NCBI GenBank assembly: GCA_903915615.1
Contig: CAIWTR010000002.1
Span: forward strand, 1-5,668
Source of the DNA: an uncultured Armatimonadota bacterium
Lineage (GTDB): Bacteria; Armatimonadota; Armatimonadia; Armatimonadales; Armatimonadaceae
Reading direction: 5' to 3'
DNA: 5,668 nucleotides
Made by a program: the position numbers and the translations under genes. The notes below the pieces were generated by a model. That model worked only from the letters and a program-made list of their open reading frames with translations, did not search any database and was not told the origin of the DNA. Positions within the stretch are counted from its first letter, which is position 1; each line of letters opens with the position of its first letter. Positions 1-5,668 of the stretch are shown here, piece by piece.

Positions 1-861
1 ATGCGTGAAGGGGATCTTCGTAAGGTTGAGCTGAATGAAGCACTTGACGATGTCCGTGAACGGGTTCGCACCGGCTGGCGGGACCTCTACGCCGCGGCAT
101 CCGATGCGCTAACCAATCTGGCCCCGAACATCCCTGCCATCGCCACCGGACACCTCACTGTCACCGGAGGCGAAACTAATAAGGACACCGAGCGCGAAAT
201 TCGTATCGGCGGAGTTGGGGATGTCGACCTTAATGCATTCCCTGACCGCTTTGGCTATGTTGCCCTCGGGCACCTTCACCGCCCGCAGAGCTTTCCCAAA
301 GGTGCGGAAAATGGTGGTCATATCCGGTACTCCGGTAGCCCCATTGCGCTCGGGTTCTCCGAAGGCAATCATCAAAAGGCCTTTCAGATCATCGATGTCG
401 AACCCGCCGGGACACTCACCATCCACACGCTTCCAATCATTGGCAATCGCCGCCTGATCCAGCTGCGAGGCACCATCCAGGAGCTCGAAACGCAGATTGA
501 AGAGCTCGCTCAACCCATCGAGGGTGAGCTCCAGCCTTGGGTCGAGCTTGTCCTGACCAGTGATGAAACCTTTCAGAGCGCCGACAGCCTCTCCGCTAGC
601 CTCAAGAAGCTGGTCACGGCCAAAGGCTATGCGCCAGTGGGCGGTGTGCAGCGCGACCTCCCGGATGGCGCTATTGCATCGACTACCGAGCGCACCACCG
701 ATGAGCTTCTCTCCGAGCTGGACATCATCCGTGAAAACGAATACGGCACAATCGAACACCTGATGCAGCGCTTGATGCCGCGTGATGACAACCCAGCAGA
801 ATTCGATGCTCTCTTAACCCTGCTCAGGACCGACATCCTCGAACCAAGGAGGAATGGCTGA
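1..861 (+). CDS. sbcD: Exonuclease subunit SbcD (Mre11-type), 5'-partial
   Basis: This is the C-terminal 286 residues of the nuclease subunit of the SbcCD complex, the bacterial Mre11, a Mn-dependent nuclease acting on double-strand ends and hairpins in the cytoplasm. Seen in the sequence: the late metallophosphoesterase motifs ATGHLT (about residues 48-53, His51) and YVALGHLH (86-93, His91 and His93), followed by the IRYSGSP strand motif (108-114) that is typical of SbcD after the GHLH site. Residues from about 140 onward form the SbcD C-terminal capping/SbcC-contact region. The early motifs (DxH, GDxxD, GNHD) are absent, so the gene begins upstream. By comparison with E. coli SbcD (about 400 residues), roughly 130-140 residues are missing, and the ATG at position 1 is most likely an internal Met. 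The stop codon TGA at 859-861 lies one base before the preferred sbcC start, which indicates an operon with translational coupling. Identification is firm; the true start cannot be seen. Confidence 0.93.
   Translation: MREGDLRKVELNEALDDVRERVRTGWRDLYAAASDALTNLAPNIPAIATGHLTVTGGETNKDTEREIRIGGVGDVDLNAFPDRFGYVALGHLHRPQSFPKGAENGGHIRYSGSPIALGFSEGNHQKAFQIIDVEPAGTLTIHTLPIIGNRRLIQLRGTIQELETQIEELAQPIEGELQPWVELVLTSDETFQSADSLSASLKKLVTAKGYAPVGGVQRDLPDGAIASTTERTTDELLSELDIIRENEYGTIEHLMQRLMPRDDNPAEFDALLTLLRTDILEPRRNG
846..852 (+). promoter_or_regulatory. Ribosome-binding site of sbcC
   Basis: AAGGAGG is a near-perfect Shine-Dalgarno sequence inside the last codons of sbcD. It leaves 1 base before the ATG at 854 and 10 bases before the ATG at 863, so it supports the second ATG. 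Its position inside the upstream gene fits coupled translation of SbcD and SbcC. Confidence 0.8.
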
Positions 862-862
862 T

Positions 863-3730
863 ATGAAACCTCTCAAACTGACCATCGAAAATATCAACTC
901 CCTCCGTGGACGCCACACGATTGACTTCACAACCGGCAACCTCGCTGGATGTGGGCTCTTCGCCATCATCGGGCCCACTGGAAGCGGGAAAACCACCATC
1001 CTCGATGCCATCACCCTCGCGCTCTACGGCCAGGCCTGTCGCTACGGCGGGAAGTCATCTCCTGCGGATGTGATGACAACCAACACCGCCTCCAGCGAAG
1101 CAACGCTGTTGTTTACCTGCGCGGATGTGACCTATGAGGCATCCTGGCGGCTTCGCCGTGCCCGCGGGCTGGCGGATGGCGCATTGCAGCCGGTTGAGAT
1201 GGTGCTGAAGCGCATCGCAAAAGATGGCTCCATCACCGTGCTTGCAGAGCAGCTCACCCGGATGAAGACCGAGGTCGACCAGATTCTGGGCATCAACTAC
1301 GAGCAGTTCCAGCGCGTTGCGCTCTTGCCGCAGGGCGAGTTTGACCGGTTTCTCACTGCCAAAGATGATGAACGAACCCAGATTCTTGAAAAGCTGACCG
1401 GGACCGCAAAGTACCGCGAGATTGGAGAGGCGATTCGCAAGGCCTTTAAACTGGCGTCTTCGGCATCCAAGTCGCTGCGCGATAACATCAGTGGTCTCCA
1501 AATCAGCCTCCTCGATCCCGCAGAGCAGCTTGCGAAAACGGAGCGTCTGGCGGCGCTGGATGTTCTTGTTCCTACGGTCAAAAAGGATGCCGATGAGCTT
1601 GCGGCGCGGGCAAAGTCTGCGGATGACTATGTAAACGCACTCGGGTCAAATGTCCGCTACACGGCGGCCCTTCTCGATGCGCAAAGTGCTCTGAAGGTCC
1701 ATCAGCCGCAGGTCGAGCGCCTTACCCGTTTCCGTGCACTTAAGCCTGTCTTTGATGCGCATCGGGACAAGGCAAATGCCATCGCTCGGCTTTCAAAAGC
1801 GGATGGCGACCATAAGGCTGCTGTCACCACCGCAGGGCAGGCGTCGGCGCTTGCCGCCCTTACCCGTGCACAGGTCCTACGCTACGGCCGTGAGTCGATG
1901 CGTACCGGGTTGCTTGCAGCATCGGGGGCCGCGGAAGCGATTGGGTGGGTTCCGTTTGCATCAATATCAGATGCGATAGCAACCATTCAACCCATCGCAG
2001 CCGAGCTAAACGCCATTCGGGTCGCATTGCCGCAGGTGGCTCGCAGTAAATCCGATGCTGACCAGGCGTGGCTGCAGCTCTGGAAGCAGATGACGCAGGT
2101 TCAGAGCGTGGTTGAGGCCGCAGGCTTGGACGCTGAACCAGTGGATCAACGAGAGCGCGAGACGGCAGCTAAGGCGGTAGAACGCGCGTATACATCGATG
2201 CTTACGACCCTAAATGACCAGGTCACACGCGAACGCCGTACCGTCGATGCTCTTATGCAAAGCGTGGCCAGCCTGTCCAAAGTCGCCGAGCTTGAGGAAC
2301 GCCTTGTCGAGGGAAATGACTGCCCACTCTGCCGGCAGGTCGTCATAACTGTGCCGGCAAAAGGGACATCTGCAACAGAGCTTGCTGACACGAAAGCGCT
2401 GATGATCGCTACGCAGGCAGAGCTAAAACGTCTTGAGAGCCGGGTTCAAAAGGCTGGCGTCCTCCAAGCTGGGCTCGTCGGCGCAAATGGACTCATCGGC
2501 GTCTGGGAGGCAGCTGTTGTACGTGCTGCAACGGATACATCAACCCTGGATGCATCCATAAAGGCTGTCAACTTGCCGGCAAGCGTCCGTGATGTGACCG
2601 GTATTGATGGCCATTTGAACACCCTTACACATGTTCTTACCTACAGCGCGGCGGAAGCGTTGCTGCGGCGCGTCCAGGCGGATGGACGTGATGCAAACGA
2701 TGTAGCTGCAGGCGAGCAAGCACTCCCGAATTGGACATCTATGGAAAAGGCTGTGGAGGTTTACAGCCGCCATATCGATGCCCTGACTAAGGCAGAATCT
2801 GCCGTAAGTGCTGCGTGGGACCAAGTGGTTCAGCAGACGGCAGGGGCAAAAGCTGCAAACGAGTTGTTTGATGCACAGCTTGTGGCTAACGAAGTGAGTG
2901 ACCCTGCGGAGCTGGATGCCGTTTTCCTAACCGATGCTGAATGTAAGGCCATCGAAGCGAAGCGCGAAACGCTGATGGGTAGTGAGCGTGAGGTCGCTGG
3001 CAAGCTGTCGGAAGTCCGTAAGAAAATCGCAGAGCTTGAAGCTGTGGTGCCGCCACTTCCTGCCACGCGCGAATTGGTGGATGCCTTTGTGGCCGATGCG
3101 CAGGCCAAACGACAGGCGTCAAACGATGCGATTGCTGAGCAGTCATCGGTTGCAGAGACCGTCAACAAGGATGCCAAAGTCCGGTTACAGCTGGCGGAAC
3201 TCGAGCGGCAGCTTGGTGAAAAGACGACAAGTGAAAGTCGCTGGAAGCTGCTGGATGAAAAGTTTGGCGGGGACAAGTTGACCCGTTTGGTGCAGCGTAT
3301 CGGCATGGATGCTCTGGTTGGCTATGCAAATCAGCGTCTGCAGTCGTTTAGCAACCGCTACCAGCTGCGCGGCGTGGACACGGATGGCCTTGGAATTCTC
3401 GTGGTCGATCGTCGCAACCTGGATGCCACCCGGGCCACATCGAGTCTGTCAGGCGGTGAGAAGTTCCTGACATCCCTCAGCCTTGCGTTGGGGCTCTCGG
3501 ACATCGCCAGTCGCTCAGCACGTATTGACAGCCTGTTCATTGATGAAGGATTTGGCACCCTCGATGCCGAGACGCTTGAGACGGCACTCTCGGCGCTGCA
3601 GCTTCTGCGGACAGATTCAGGACGCCAGGTCGGCATCATTTCCCACGTCGGTGCGCTTCAGGAGCGGCTCCAGGCACGCATTGTGGTGCAGCCAAACGGG
3701 GATGGAACCAGCAAGCTTAGCGTTAGTTAG
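863..3730 (+). CDS. sbcC: Exonuclease subunit SbcC (Rad50/SMC-like ATPase)
   Basis: This is the ATPase partner of SbcD. Its ATP-driven head engagement and long coiled coils tether DNA and open or close the nuclease. The 955-residue protein has all the expected parts: Walker A GPTGSGKTT (37-45), Q-loop LLPQGEF (Gln157), an Ala/Glu/Lys-rich coiled-coil arm, the zinc-hook motif CPLC (Cys487 and Cys490) almost exactly at the midpoint, a returning coiled coil to about residue 800, ABC signature LSGGEK (862-867), Walker B LFIDEG (891-896), D-loop GTLD (898-901) and the switch His928 in IISHV. E. coli SbcC is near 1,048 residues, so the arms are somewhat short. Start choice: the ATG at 863 is 10 bases after AAGGAGG, whereas the ATG at 854 is one base after it and too close. 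The 854 start would add Met-Ala-Asp and overlap sbcD by 8 bases. A terminator follows at 3757. The gene appears intact and functional. Confidence 0.96.
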   Translation: MKPLKLTIENINSLRGRHTIDFTTGNLAGCGLFAIIGPTGSGKTTILDAITLALYGQACRYGGKSSPADVMTTNTASSEATLLFTCADVTYEASWRLRRARGLADGALQPVEMVLKRIAKDGSITVLAEQLTRMKTEVDQILGINYEQFQRVALLPQGEFDRFLTAKDDERTQILEKLTGTAKYREIGEAIRKAFKLASSASKSLRDNISGLQISLLDPAEQLAKTERLAALDVLVPTVKKDADELAARAKSADDYVNALGSNVRYTAALLDAQSALKVHQPQVERLTRFRALKPVFDAHRDKANAIARLSKADGDHKAAVTTAGQASALAALTRAQVLRYGRESMRTGLLAASGAAEAIGWVPFASISDAIATIQPIAAELNAIRVALPQVARSKSDADQAWLQLWKQMTQVQSVVEAAGLDAEPVDQRERETAAKAVERAYTSMLTTLNDQVTRERRTVDALMQSVASLSKVAELEERLVEGNDCPLCRQVVITVPAKGTSATELADTKALMIATQAELKRLESRVQKAGVLQAGLVGANGLIGVWEAAVVRAATDTSTLDASIKAVNLPASVRDVTGIDGHLNTLTHVLTYSAAEALLRRVQADGRDANDVAAGEQALPNWTSMEKAVEVYSRHIDALTKAESAVSAAWDQVVQQTAGAKAANELFDAQLVANEVSDPAELDAVFLTDAECKAIEAKRETLMGSEREVAGKLSEVRKKIAELEAVVPPLPATRELVDAFVADAQAKRQASNDAIAEQSSVAETVNKDAKVRLQLAELERQLGEKTTSESRWKLLDEKFGGDKLTRLVQRIGMDALVGYANQRLQSFSNRYQLRGVDTDGLGILVVDRRNLDATRATSSLSGGEKFLTSLSLALGLSDIASRSARIDSLFIDEGFGTLDAETLETALSALQLLRTDSGRQVGIISHVGALQERLQARIVVQPNGDGTSKLSVS

Positions 3731-3756
3731 GCCGATTTGACCCCACGTTCAATCAC

Positions 3757-3807
3757 GCTCCCCAGTTGCATCAGGCCCAATGGCCTGTTACAGCCGGGGA
3801 GCTTTTT
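3757..3807 (+). terminator. Intrinsic terminator after sbcC
   Basis: GCTCCCC (3757-3763) pairs perfectly with GGGGAGC (3796-3802), and TTTTT (3803-3807) follows at once. Inside is a second perfect stem, CAGGCC (3772-3777) with GGCCTG (3782-3787), around a CAAT loop. The two stems are separated by an 8+8 base internal loop. The hairpin starts 26 bases after the sbcC stop codon and should end the sbcDC transcript. There is no matching A-tract on its upstream side, so it is one-directional. It separates sbcDC from the gene at 4070. Confidence 0.85.
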
Positions 3808-3851
3808 GGCTTCCAGCCAGCTGTATTTGGTAGCTGTGAATTAGATCAGGC

Positions 3852-3869
3852 GAACCCAAAATTGGGCTC
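3852..3869. repeat. Inverted repeat, CCCAA-AA-TTGGG dyad
   Basis: CCCAA (3855-3859) and TTGGG (3862-3866) are perfect complements separated by AA. One mismatched pair further out, GA and TC extend the dyad, giving 7 of 8 matched pairs across 18 bases. The two-base spacer is too short for a good RNA hairpin, so a binding site for a dimeric regulator is the more natural reading. It matches no operator consensus I know. Confidence 0.4.
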
Positions 3870-3891
3870 CAAGTAGTTAATATCGTGAAAC

Positions 3892-3913
3892 AATTGAGTC
3901 GCGTGCGTCAATT
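3892..3913. repeat. Inverted repeat AATTGA / TCAATT
   Basis: AATTGA (3892-3897) and TCAATT (3908-3913) are perfect 6-base arms around a GC-rich 10-base spacer. The arms are short and AT-rich and could arise by chance. It is noted because it sits in line with the other dyads of this leader. Confidence 0.25.
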
Positions 3914-3932
3914 TGCCGAAAACGCCTATATT
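3905..3932 (+). promoter_or_regulatory. Weak sigma70-like promoter candidate, upstream
   Basis: TATATT at 3927-3932 is a good -10-like hexamer in an AT-rich stretch. The best-placed -35 (GCGTCA, 3905-3910, 16-base spacer) matches the consensus at only three positions. If it is used, the transcript would begin near 3940, and the 3961-3988 repeat would form a stem-loop in the leader RNA. Confidence 0.2.
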
Positions 3933-3960
3933 CTTTGTTTTGCTGAATGAAAAATCCCTG

Positions 3961-3988
3961 AACTTTCGCAGCTTCTCGACCGAAAGTT
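3961..3988. repeat. Perfect 8-base inverted repeat AACTTTCG / CGAAAGTT
   Basis: AACTTTCG (3961-3968) and CGAAAGTT (3981-3988) match perfectly across a 12-base spacer, with centres 20 bases apart, or about two helical turns. This suits either a dimeric regulator binding one face of the DNA or a leader-RNA stem-loop. No T-tract follows, so it is not a terminator. It is the best-defined dyad between the terminator and the 4070 start. Confidence 0.5.
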
Positions 3989-4007
3989 AAGGCATACGTA
4001 GTGTCTT

Positions 4008-4034
4008 TTGCCTCCTCAGGAGAGGTTGGATAAT
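4008..4034 (+). promoter_or_regulatory. Sigma70-like promoter candidate close to the 4070 gene
   Basis: TTGCCT (4008-4013) and GATAAT (4029-4034) match the -35 and -10 consensus at four and five of six positions. The spacer is 15 bases, shorter than the ideal 17. Transcription would start about 25-30 bases before the ATG at 4070. The short dyad 4012-4022 would lie between the two boxes. Confidence 0.3.
4012..4022. repeat. Short dyad CTCCT-C-AGGAG
   Basis: CTCCT (4012-4016) and AGGAG (4018-4022) flank a single base, and GAGG at 4022-4025 can alternatively pair with CCTC at 4011-4014. The right arm resembles a Shine-Dalgarno sequence and the left arm an anti-Shine-Dalgarno sequence. The dyad also falls inside the spacer of a candidate promoter. 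Either a DNA or an RNA role is possible; neither is shown. Confidence 0.3.
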
Positions 4035-4037
4035 ACG

Positions 4038-4064
4038 ATGCTGGCTCTTTGGTTTACAGGTTGA
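4038..4064 (+). CDS. Possible 8-codon leader reading frame
   Basis: An ATG at 4038 opens a frame encoding MLALWFTG and stops at TGA 4062-4064, inside the Shine-Dalgarno-like AGGTTGAGG stretch that precedes the 4070 start. The nearest upstream Shine-Dalgarno-like sequence, AGGAGAGG (4018-4025), is 12 bases away, which is long. Termination over the downstream ribosome-binding site could couple the two genes. A frame this short arises easily by chance, so this is tentative, and if transcription starts near 4040 it would not exist in the RNA. Confidence 0.15.
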   Translation: MLALWFTG

Positions 4065-4066
4065 GG
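4058..4066 (+). promoter_or_regulatory. Ribosome-binding site of the 4070 gene
   Basis: AGGTTGAGG gives two partial Shine-Dalgarno cores: AGG at 4058-4060 (9 bases before the ATG) and GAGG at 4063-4066 (3 bases before it). The first has the better spacing. It is weaker than the sbcC site. The in-frame stop TAA at 4031-4033 limits the start to 4070 or the TTG codons at 4049 and 4061; ATG 4070 is preferred. Confidence 0.45.
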
Positions 4067-4069
4067 TCA

Positions 4070-5668
4070 ATGCAAAAAGTACTACGCCGTGCGTCCCGTC
4101 GCGTGTGGAACATCGCTGGAGAGGTCCTGCACTACCGCAAGCCCGATTTATCCCGGGCGGGTTATGTACGCGCATTCCCACATCAAGATGTCGTTGATTC
4201 CGTGCGGCAACAGCTTGTAAAGTCGCGTGATTTGTCAAACACAACGGTTGGCCGGACAGATTACCTCAATGTAGCCGAAGGCATTGTCCGATTCTTTGCA
4301 AAGCATCAGCGCGAATCCGGCGAAATCATCGATCCCATTGACAACCTGGAACACCAATACAGCACGCCGTGCTTTGCTTTAGTTGTTGCAATCCTAAACA
4401 AACACAATCGTGCAACCGACCTGACCGGCCGTGCGTGGAACGCACTTCTCGCTGCCGTCGAAGCTGTCAGCCAGAACACAGCAGCCGATAATCACGGCGA
4501 TTTCTATCTTTTCAATGCAGTACAAGCCCTAAATATTCTTCGTGAGCTGTATCCAACCGACATTCGCATTGCGGTCGTCGAAGCACGTATTCGCAAGGTT
4601 GCTCCAAAAGATGCCTATCGCTACATTTACACACCGCAGCGAAGACATCTCCATAACTGGAATGTCATCGCAAGCTGTGGTGAAGTCCTGCGCGATCAGG
4701 CAGGTTTAGGGACAGCTCATTTTCATGACCGGCATCTGGAGCGGCAGCTTCTGAATTTTACGTCCGATGGGATGTACGTTGACCCGAATGTCCCAATGGT
4801 CTACGACGCCTTTCCACGCTTTTTCCTCGAGACCATTTTGCAGCAGGGTTATCGCGGCAAGCACCGGGATGCGATAACTGTTTTGCTTGAGCGCGGCGAG
4901 CTGATGTCGCTTCTGATGCAATCTCCCACGGGCGTTTTGCCAACGGGCGGCCGGACCAAGCAACACACTTGGGGCGACATTCAACAGGTCATCATTTTTG
5001 AAATTGCAGCGCGACGGTTTGCCAGCCGTGGAGACTACGTCTACGCAAAGGCATTCAAGCGCGGTGCACACCTGGCATTTGCATCCACCCTCCGGTGGCT
5101 CCGGCCATCCGGTGAGTTTCAAATCATCAAGAACCATATCCAGCCGGAAAATCGTCATGGGTATGAGCCATACTCACATCACTCGCAGTACAACCTGCTT
5201 CCGGCTACGATGCTCGCGCTTGCGGCAGATTTCGCTGATGAGAGTATTGAGGAAGGCCCGACACCCTGTGAGGCGGGTAGCTATACCCTCGACATCCCGG
5301 CCTTTCATAAAGTCATTTCCAACCACCACGGAACGGGAATTGTGATCGATACCAAGGCTGACACCCGCTACGATGGCACCGGCCTCCTCCGTGTCCACCA
5401 GGCTGGCGGAGATCCGATTCTCGGACCTAATGATGTCCCTCCGGCGGATGACTACCCGATGAATATCGGGGTTGCGTGGCAGGAGTTCCCGGATGGCGAC
5501 TGGGTTCATCTCGCAAGCCACGGACAGCACACCGACATCGTCACCAAGCTCGCTGCATCCGATGGCACGGATGGAACACGAACCGTCACGATGGTCTACT
5601 CAATTCCATCATCAGGGCACACAATCACGGAGCGCTATGACCTGTCGCTCACCGGCGTGGATGTAAGC
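4070..5668 (+). CDS. Uncharacterised heparinase/glycan-lyase-like alpha/alpha-toroid protein, 3'-partial
   Basis: The frame stays open for 533 codons to the window edge, so the C-terminus is missing. I do not recognise a named gene. The N-terminus (MQKVLRRASRRVWNIAGEV) has no hydrophobic core, so no signal peptide is visible and a cytoplasmic protein is likely. Residues 1 to about 390 look helical, with motif clusters spaced as in alpha/alpha-toroid polysaccharide lyases: EHQYSTPCFA (94-103), NHGDFYLF (141-148), HNWN (195-198), GMYVDPNVPMVYDAFPRFF (234-252), QSPTGVLPTGGRTKQHTW (284-301) and RHGYEPYSHHSQYN (362-375). From about 395 the chain turns beta-rich (FHKVISN, then YDGTGLLRVH), as in the C-terminal sheet domain of heparinase II/III-like enzymes. 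Arg295, His299, Tyr365 and His370/371 are plausible active-site residues by inference only. Its own leader and the preceding terminator suggest a unit independent of sbcDC. A glycoside hydrolase or a non-catalytic relative remains possible; toroid fold likely, lyase activity uncertain. Confidence 0.6.
   Translation, partial: MQKVLRRASRRVWNIAGEVLHYRKPDLSRAGYVRAFPHQDVVDSVRQQLVKSRDLSNTTVGRTDYLNVAEGIVRFFAKHQRESGEIIDPIDNLEHQYSTPCFALVVAILNKHNRATDLTGRAWNALLAAVEAVSQNTAADNHGDFYLFNAVQALNILRELYPTDIRIAVVEARIRKVAPKDAYRYIYTPQRRHLHNWNVIASCGEVLRDQAGLGTAHFHDRHLERQLLNFTSDGMYVDPNVPMVYDAFPRFFLETILQQGYRGKHRDAITVLLERGELMSLLMQSPTGVLPTGGRTKQHTWGDIQQVIIFEIAARRFASRGDYVYAKAFKRGAHLAFASTLRWLRPSGEFQIIKNHIQPENRHGYEPYSHHSQYNLLPATMLALAADFADESIEEGPTPCEAGSYTLDIPAFHKVISNHHGTGIVIDTKADTRYDGTGLLRVHQAGGDPILGPNDVPPADDYPMNIGVAWQEFPDGDWVHLASHGQHTDIVTKLAASDGTDGTRTVTMVYSIPSSGHTITERYDLSLTGVDVS

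Larger units (their letters stand above)
3808..4069 (+). other. Repeat-rich intergenic leader region before the 4070 gene
   Basis: These 262 bases hold no convincing gene on either strand and are visibly richer in A and T than the flanking genes. Four separate inverted repeats lie here (3852-3869, 3892-3913, 3961-3988, 4012-4022), along with weak promoter-like hexamers and a candidate 8-codon reading frame at 4038-4064. Taken together this looks like a control region for the downstream gene, although each element alone is modest. I see no recognisable riboswitch, tRNA or known small RNA. Confidence 0.5.

Noticed and set aside
109..759. 216-codon open frame on the minus strand across sbcD
   Set aside because: It is fully antisense to a gene with clear SbcD motifs, shows no recognisable domain, and is a frame shadow of GC-rich coding sequence.
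1055..1501. 148-codon minus-strand frame inside sbcC
   Set aside because: It lies opposite the conserved SbcC head domain, and no motif supports it.
2830..3306. 158-codon minus-strand frame inside sbcC
   Set aside because: The product is extremely rich in Ser, Ala and Arg, mirroring the coiled-coil codons on the other strand; it is not a credible protein.
3808..3836. Small hairpins GGCT-TCC-AGCC and CAGCT...AGCTG just after the terminator
   Set aside because: Stems of four and five bases are expected by chance, and no T-tract or conserved context follows.
3987..4244. 85-codon minus-strand frame crossing the start of the 4070 gene
   Set aside because: It has no recognisable content and its far end lies in the control region; the plus-strand gene explains the coding signal.
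4706..5158. 150-codon minus-strand frame opposite the 4070 gene
   Set aside because: The plus-strand frame is open across the whole region with coherent conserved-looking motifs, so this is its shadow.
4998..5345. 115-codon plus-strand frame in another phase within the 4070 gene
   Set aside because: It is Arg/Ser/Thr-rich with low-complexity stretches, which is typical of an out-of-phase reading of the real gene.
1..5668. Possible anti-phage or other novel defence system around sbcDC
   Set aside because: SbcC and SbcD carry standard motifs in standard order and form the housekeeping Mre11-Rad50 pair. The next gene is separated by a strong terminator and looks like a carbohydrate-active protein, so nothing here supports a defence operon.

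Overview
The window looks like chromosomal DNA of a Gram-negative-type bacterium with GC content in the mid-to-high fifties (judged by eye). The SbcC here has the N-terminal layout of proteobacterial-type SbcC ('NINSLRG...IDF...GLFAI.GPTGSGKTT'). The third gene resembles proteins I loosely associate with polysaccharide-degrading Planctomycetota/Verrucomicrobiota-like bacteria. That second cue is recollection, so the phylum is not settled.

Layout, all genes on the + strand: (1) positions 1-861 hold the C-terminal two thirds of sbcD, whose N-terminal phosphodiesterase motifs lie upstream of the window. (2) Positions 863-3730 hold a complete sbcC; an AAGGAGG ribosome-binding site sits inside the end of sbcD, and the stop and start codons are one base apart. 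(3) Positions 3731-4069 form a 339-base intergenic region with a strong intrinsic terminator for sbcDC. After it comes an AT-richer stretch with four inverted repeats, weak promoter candidates and a possible 8-codon upstream reading frame. (4) From 4070 to the window edge runs an open reading frame of at least 533 codons with no stop. It encodes a soluble protein of probable alpha/alpha-toroid, glycan-lyase-like type, with conserved-looking His/Tyr/Arg/Asn/Trp clusters and a beta-rich C-terminal part.

SbcD and SbcC together form the bacterial Mre11-Rad50 nuclease/ATPase, which processes hairpins and protein-blocked or broken DNA ends. The third gene is insulated from them by the terminator and has no visible functional link to DNA repair; it is probably a separately regulated transcription unit. 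I see no mobile element, CRISPR array, tRNA or rRNA. The most interesting parts are the unrecognised 4070-5668 protein and the repeat-rich leader in front of it. The rest is ordinary.
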